The translations under genes and the position numbers were made by a program. From assembly GCF_030406325.1 (NCBI RefSeq), contig NZ_JAUEQY010000009.1:124001-188000 (forward strand): 64,000 nucleotides of DNA, given 5' to 3'. The notes beneath the pieces were generated by a model. That model searched no databases. It was not told the origin of the DNA and saw nothing but the letters and a program-made list of their open reading frames with translations. This stretch comes from Actinomadura sp. DC4 (lineage in GTDB: Bacteria > Actinomycetota > Actinomycetes > Streptosporangiales > Streptosporangiaceae). Below are positions 59,644 through 64,000 of this stretch, one piece after another; the stretch's first letter is position 1; the number at the start of each line of letters is the position of its first letter.

Positions 59644-61046
59644 TTACCCATTGTTTCCATCGCCGCAGGTCAGTTCGGCCCAGAGGCGGCGGGAGGCGGC
59701 GATGGGATCGTCCGCGTCCGTGGGGGGCGTGTCCCAGATCCGCGTACGGCGGCGGTCGAGGTCGAAGGTGGGCCAGCCCGGGTCGCCCGTGGCGGCGAAG
59801 CCGGTCCAGGCGGCGCGCATCCGCTCCGACAGCGGGCCGAAGCCGGGGTGCGGCGGTGAGCCGAGGAAGCGCGCGGCGTACCGGCCGTCGCCGTTGCCGA
59901 AGACGAACGGGACGTCGATGCCGTGGCCGGCCGCCGGGCTCCGCCAGGCGAAGTCATACATCCAGGTCCGGCCGCCCCGGCGTGCGTGCGCCTCGGCGAC
60001 CCGGATGCTCGGCATCCGCATAAGAGCGTCGGACAGCAGCACGCTGACGAGGCCGGTGTCGGTACGGCCGGGGTAGGCCCGGCGGTAGGCGTCGCCGCCG
60101 AGCCCGAATGACGCGGCGACCGCCTCCAGGGCGGCTCCCGGCGGAGCGGGCCCGCCGAGGCCCTCGAACTCGTCGTGGGTGAAACCGCAGATCAGATCGG
60201 TGTCCTCACGTCCGGCCACCGCCCACGGCGGGCCCGTCACCAGGTCGCCGTCGACGACGGGGCCGAACGCGGTCAGGCCCGCGTCGCGGCCGGTCAGCGG
60301 CGCGTCCTGGACCGCCAGGATCGCCTCGGGCGGCAGCGCGGCCATGCCGTCCACGGTGGCCGGTACGCCGGCGGCCGCCGCCACCGTCGCGGTGACCGCC
60401 CCGTCCTCGGCGGCGTCGCGGTGCCCGGCCGGCACGCTCTGCAGGATCGCCCGCCGGAACAGCCCTTCGGCGGCCGGGGCCCCGGCGAGGTACGCGATCG
60501 AGGCCGCCCCCGCGGACTGGCCGAACACCGTCACGTTGCCCGGGTCGCCGCCGAACTCCGCGATGTTCCGCCGCACCCACTCCAGCGCCGTGAGCTGGTC
60601 GAGCAGGCCGCGGTTGTCCGGGACGCCCGGAAGATGCCCGAAGCCCTCGAAGCCGAGCCGGTAGCCGAGGCTGACCACGACCACCCCGGAGCGGGCCAGC
60701 GTCGTGGCGTCGTACTGCGGCATGCCCGGCGCGCCGTACTTCCACAGGCCGCCGTGGATTCACACCAGGACGGGCAGCCCGCCCCCGCCGGGACTCCAGA
60801 CGTTGAGCGACAGGCAGTCCAGCCCGGACTCCGCCGCCACACCGGCGGCACCCCCGGCCGGGGCGGGAGCTGCGGCGCGGCCGGCCCGAACGCCGTGCAG
60901 TCGCGCACTCCGTCCCAGGCGGCCGGCGGCGCGGGCGGCCGGAACCGCAGCGGGCCCTCGGGTGGCGCGGCGTACGGGATGCCCTTGTACGCGACGACGC
61001 CGTCTCGATCAAGGCCGCGCACGCGTCCACGGCCGGTCCGTACCAT
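59644..61046 (-). pseudogene. Carboxylesterase (type B) pseudogene: frameshift plus nonsense codon
   Basis: ATG 61046 behind GGAGG opens [21 protein letters not shown], the usual start of carboxylesterase type B. The frame is lost at a run of five G (60851-60855); adding one G restores [20 protein letters not shown]. Further on, codon 60762-60760 is TGA in LPVLV*IHGG, where the family has Trp (TGG). After it the frame continues intact with nucleophile TVFGQSAGAAS, HDEFEGLG and GHGIDVPFVFGN to the end. Two independent lesions make inactivation more likely than a sequencing error. Residues after ATG 60723 could still be translated but would lack the oxyanion loop. Confidence 0.88.
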
Positions 61047-61114
61047 CACGCCTCCGAGCGTACGGACCGCCGGAAAACCCGGATTCAACGGGATAAATTG
61101 ATGATCTCTGAGCC

Positions 61115-61889
61115 ATGGACGAGCGCGAGGTGGCCATGCCCGGCGAACTGGCCAACTGGGCGGGAAGCGTCACGTTCCAGGCAGTACGTCCACTTCATGC
61201 TCCCCTTCGAGGCCATCGACGGGCACTTCGACGAGATCTTCTCCGCGGCGTACAGCGTCAGCCTCTTCACCCTCTGGCGCGACCCCGTGTTCGAGCTGGT
61301 CTTGACCAAACGGCGGGACGACCAGGCCGGGTCGCCGCCGGTCGGCGAGGACTGGTTCTCCGTGATCCCGGCCGAGCGGCAGGTGCCGTTCGGCGGGGAC
61401 GGTGGCACCGAGCAACTCGGCGTTCCCGGCCCCTGGCACGAGCGGCTGCCGCACTTCCGGCCCGAGGCGACGCCCAGCACGGGGGTCGAGCTGCAGACGG
61501 AGTTCCTCGTGCCCCGGCACCACGCCGTCGCGGCGCTCCGTACGGTCGACGCGGTGCGCGACCGGGTGGCGCCCGTCCTGCAGGCCACCGAGATCCGCAC
61601 GATGACGGGGGACGGCCTGTGGCTGAGCCCCGCGTACGGCCGCGACACCGTCGGCATCCACTTCACCTGGGTCAAGGACATGGACGCCGTCCTTCCGGTG
61701 ATCGCGCTGCTGGAGGAGCTCCTCGCCCCGTACGACCCGCGCCCGCACTGGGGGAAGCTGTTCACCGCCACGGCGGCGGACCGCTACCCGCGGATGGACG
61801 ACTTCCGCGCGCTGATGCGCCACTACGACCCGGCCGGCACGTTCACCAACGCCTACGTCGAGCGCTTCGTCGGCCACAGAAAGCCGTAG
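61115..61889 (+). pseudogene. Alditol/xylitol oxidase pseudogene with internal deletion
   Basis: ATG 61115 encodes [16 protein letters not shown], matching the N-terminus of AldO-type FAD oxidases (NWAG-x-(I/V)-T). At about 61180 the sequence jumps, in another frame, to the C-terminal substrate domain: QYVHFMLPF, AAYSVSLFTLWRDP, LQTEFLVPRHHAV, LWLSPAYGRDTVGIHFTW, RPHWGKLF and the closing HYDPAGTFTNAYVERF. Roughly 170-190 residues, including the whole FAD-binding domain, are missing. A downstream ATG at 61101 opens a frame through the C-terminal part, but the enzyme cannot bind flavin. Confidence 0.85.
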
Positions 61890-61923
61890 ACACTGTCTAC
61901 GGCCCTCTGGTAGACACTGTCCA
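61886..61923. promoter_or_regulatory. Duplicated TetR operator
   Basis: Perfect palindrome GTAGACA-C-TGTCTAC (61886-61900) and a second copy GTAGACACTGTCC beginning at 61910, 24 bp apart. The second abuts the tetR start codon. Strong sign of autorepression of the tetR-MFS operon. Confidence 0.8.
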
Positions 61924-62516
61924 TGCGCGAGGAGGGCTCCCTTCGGGAGCGGCTGATCGACGTGGGTGCGGAGCTGGTCGCCACCGAGGGCACGGCCGCG
62001 CTGGGGTTGCGCGAGATCGCCCGCCGCGCGGGCGTCTCCCACGGAGCGCCCCGCCGCTACTTCCCGACCTACCACGCGCTGCTCTCCGCCATCGCGCGGC
62101 GCGGTTTCGACGACCTCGGCGCCCGGTTCGCCGGCGCCATCGCCGGGGTGACGGCGCCGCGGGATCGGCTGCGCGCCCTCGCCGGGGCGTACGTCGCGTA
62201 CGCGCTGGAGCGCCGTGGCATGTTCGAGCTGATGTTCCGGCACGACCTGCTCGACAGCGAGCGGCAGGACGCATCGGACGGACCCCGGCTGCGCGAGTCG
62301 ACGCTCCCGCTGTTCGAGGGCATCGTCGGGCTCGTCGCCCAGTGCCGGCCCGGCGAGCCGGAGGTCACGGCCGCCGTCCTCTGGTCGAACCTGCACGGCG
62401 TCGCCCAGCTCTGGACCTGGCGCAGCCTGCAGCTCGTCCTGTCCGGAGGCGCGGCCGACGTCGGCCGGCTCGTCGACGCCGTGCTGGACGCGCACCTCGG
62501 ACCGGCGAACCCGTGA
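61923..62516 (+). CDS. TetR-family regulator of the adjacent MFS operon
   Basis: 197 residues. HTH LGLREIARRAGVSHGAPRRYFPTYHALL (~27-54) and TetR_C_13-like ligand domain. ATG lies inside the operator repeat and there is no RBS, so the mRNA may be leaderless. Its stop overlaps the MFS GTG. A classical self-regulated drug-efflux pair. Confidence 0.93.
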   Translation: MREEGSLRERLIDVGAELVATEGTAALGLREIARRAGVSHGAPRRYFPTYHALLSAIARRGFDDLGARFAGAIAGVTAPRDRLRALAGAYVAYALERRGMFELMFRHDLLDSERQDASDGPRLRESTLPLFEGIVGLVAQCRPGEPEVTAAVLWSNLHGVAQLWTWRSLQLVLSGGAADVGRLVDAVLDAHLGPANP

Positions 62517-63895
62517 CCGCCGCCGTACGGCCGCGCCCGGCGTTCGCGGCCAGTGTGGCCGGGGCGTCGCTGGTCGCGGTGGACGGCACGGTGCTGCTGG
62601 TGGCGCAGCCGAGCATGGGCCGCGACCTGGGCGCGAGCGTGGCGCAGGTCCAGTGGACGAGCACGGGCTACCTCGTCGCGGTGGCGGCGCTCCTCGTCAT
62701 CGCCGGGCGCCTCGGCGACCGGTACGGGCACGCGCGGCTGCTGTCCGCCGGCGCGCTCGGGTTCGGGGCCGCCTCGGCCGGGGTGGCGCTTGCCCCCGGA
62801 GTGGGCTGGGTGATCGGGATGCGGGTCGCGCAGGGCGTGTTCGGCGCGCTGCTCCAGCCGGCGACCCTGGCTCTGCTGCGGCTGGCCTATCCCGCCGAGC
62901 GGCTGGGCACGCCCGTGGCCGTCCGCGCCGCCGCGATCGGGCTCGCCTCCGGGGCCGGGCCGGTCGCCGGAGGCGTCCTCGTCGCGCACCTGGGCTGGCG
63001 CGCGGTGTTCTGGGGCAACGTCCCCCTCGCACTCTTGATCGCCGTGCTGACCCGTACGGTACGGGCGCCGGCGCCCGCACGCGGCGAGGCGCAGCGGCTC
63101 GACCTGACCGGCGCGGCCCTGCTCGCCGCCGCGCTCGCGGCGCTGGTCCACACCCTGGCCGGCGTGCCCGCGCACGGCTGGACCGGGGCGCCGACGGTGC
63201 TCGGGCTCCTGGCCGCCGCCGGTCTCGCGGCGGCGCTGGCCGCGCACGAACGCCGCGGCCCGTACCCGATCGTGCCGCGCGTCGTGGCGCGGTCCGTCCC
63301 GGTGACGGCGTCGATGGCGCTCCTGCTGGTCGTCACCGCGGGCCTGTTCGGCGCGCTGTTCCTGGCCACGTTCTCCTTTCAGGACGTGCTCCGCCTGGAC
63401 CCGCTCGCCACCGGGCTGCGCGTCCTGCCGATGACCGCGGCCATGGTCGCCGGCGCCCCCGCCGCCGGTCTCGCCCTGCGCCGGTACGGCCCGCGCCGCG
63501 TCGCGGCCGCCGGCACGGTCCTGCTCGCCCTCGCCATCCTGGCACTGTCGCGGCTCGCCCCGGCGAGCCCGTGGCAGGTCACCGGCGCGGCCTTCGCCGT
63601 GCTCGGCGCGGGGTTCGCCGCCGTGATGGTCACCGCGACGGGTACCGTCACCGGCGACGCGCCTCCCGGGTACGCCGGCGTCGCGGGCGGGCTCAAGCAG
63701 ACCGCGATGAACATCGGGCCGCTCCTCGGCATCGCCGTCGCCACCAGCCTGGCCGGCTCACCGGCCGACGGCGCGCACACCGCCCTGCCCGTGCTCGCCG
63801 CGATCGCCATCGCCGGCCTGCTGCCGGCCTCGCTCCTGCCGTCGCTCCCCGTACGGGGAGCGGACCGGCCACTTCTCACGGAGGACAGGACATGA
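62513..63895 (+). CDS. MFS drug/proton antiporter (DHA2-like)
   Basis: 460 residues, GTG start. About 14 hydrophobic helices. Motif C-like GPVAGGVLVAHLGWRAVFWGNVPLAL in helix 5, motif A GRLGDRYGHARLL, and motif D1 VDGTVLLVAQPSMGRDL in helix 1. Exports a hydrophobic compound, controlled by the upstream TetR. Overlaps the MaoC start (ATGA). Confidence 0.94.
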   Translation: MTAAVRPRPAFAASVAGASLVAVDGTVLLVAQPSMGRDLGASVAQVQWTSTGYLVAVAALLVIAGRLGDRYGHARLLSAGALGFGAASAGVALAPGVGWVIGMRVAQGVFGALLQPATLALLRLAYPAERLGTPVAVRAAAIGLASGAGPVAGGVLVAHLGWRAVFWGNVPLALLIAVLTRTVRAPAPARGEAQRLDLTGAALLAAALAALVHTLAGVPAHGWTGAPTVLGLLAAAGLAAALAAHERRGPYPIVPRVVARSVPVTASMALLLVVTAGLFGALFLATFSFQDVLRLDPLATGLRVLPMTAAMVAGAPAAGLALRRYGPRRVAAAGTVLLALAILALSRLAPASPWQVTGAAFAVLGAGFAAVMVTATGTVTGDAPPGYAGVAGGLKQTAMNIGPLLGIAVATSLAGSPADGAHTALPVLAAIAIAGLLPASLLPSLPVRGADRPLLTEDRT

Positions 63896-64000
63896 CCCCC
63901 GACGGTTTCACGGTCCCGGTCGAGGACCGCTACTTCGAGGACTACACGGCGGGAACCACCCATGAGTACGGCGGCCTCACGATCTCCGAGGAGGAGATCG
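63892..64000 (+). CDS. MaoC-like dehydratase, N-terminal part (cut by window edge)
   Basis: ATG behind GGAGGACA, overlapping the MFS stop. The 36 visible residues (VEDRYFEDYTAGTTHEYGGL) match the beginning of MaoC-type hot-dog hydratases (RYFEDF-x-x-G). Acts on enoyl-CoA in the cytoplasm. The catalytic Asp-His lies beyond the window. Confidence 0.75.
   Translation, partial: MTPDGFTVPVEDRYFEDYTAGTTHEYGGLTISEEEI

Noticed and set aside
61115-63895. One continuous 926-codon frame from the oxidase remnant through the MFS gene
   Set aside because: The frame crosses the TetR gene out of phase. Only its last 460 codons are the MFS transporter, which has its own GTG overlapping the tetR stop.
1-64000. 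tRNA or rRNA genes, insertion sequences, CRISPR arrays, phage genes
   Set aside because: None recognised by eye on either strand; a tRNAscan or transposase search would be needed to exclude short items fully.

Overview
The window is high-GC DNA with dense codon-position bias, Val-Arg pairs very often written GTA-CG (so CGTACG recurs), frequent GTG and TTG starts, ATGA/GTGA stop-start overlaps in operons, Liv-type ABC transport, F420-dependent (LLM) enzymes, MocR/TetR/MarR/IclR regulators, GAF-HisKA_3 histidine kinases, an RsbV-like STAS protein and a membrane SpoIIE-type phosphatase. This points to a soil actinomycete (Streptosporangiales/Thermomonosporaceae or a relative, by inference). It reads as chromosomal accessory/catabolic DNA. 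I saw no rRNA, tRNA, phage, transposase, CRISPR array or replication origin.

Layout. 1-4.6 kb: 3' nine-tenths of a giant AAA 'DNA repair ATPase'. 4.6-10.4 kb: a lipoprotein and a five-gene branched-chain amino-acid/amide ABC operon (livGFHMK) with a promoter and a perfect TetR-type palindrome. 10.3-11.6 kb: G-rich gene desert with a 30-bp tandem repeat. 11.6-15.7 kb: a membrane/cold-stress island: CspA-like protein with an attenuator-like leader, membrane acyl desaturase, STAS cassette of three coupled small genes, soluble acyl-ACP desaturase. 15.7-18.9 kb: orphan histidine kinase, MocR regulator, divergent DHFR-like reductase. 18.9-22.1 kb: a tightly coupled redox operon (small membrane protein, ApbE, di-heme membrane protein, NuoF-like flavoprotein, 3Fe-4S ferredoxin, and a 32-aa ORF). 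22.3-36 kb: methyltransferase-like proteins, a second histidine kinase, several TetR/MarR regulators with visible operators, SDR, RecQ, LLM oxidoreductase, glutamate decarboxylase and Kup K+ transporter. 36-41 kb: secreted protein, HTH-Ser/Thr kinase fusion, flavin monooxygenase with cupin. 41.1-47.1 kb: IclR-controlled meta-cleavage pathway (cupin, hydrolase, MhpB, MhpD, MhpF, MhpE) turning a catechol-type ring into pyruvate and acetyl-CoA. 47-52.8 kb: SpoIIE-like phosphatase, Gfo/Idh/MocA oxidoreductase, ACT-domain membrane protein, haloalkane dehalogenase, Tat-exported serine hydrolase. 52.8-59.6 kb: giant secreted sedolisin-Kelch protein, VWA lipoprotein, RodZ-tail-like membrane protein. 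59.6-64 kb: two decayed genes (carboxylesterase with frameshift plus nonsense codon; alditol oxidase missing its FAD domain) beside a TetR-MFS-MaoC operon with duplicated operators.

The most unusual item is the 19-22 kb redox operon. Its parts resemble a miniature NAD(P)H-to-membrane electron pathway, with a flavin transferase but no recognisable FMN-acceptor domain. Function is inferred from family membership and gene order only.
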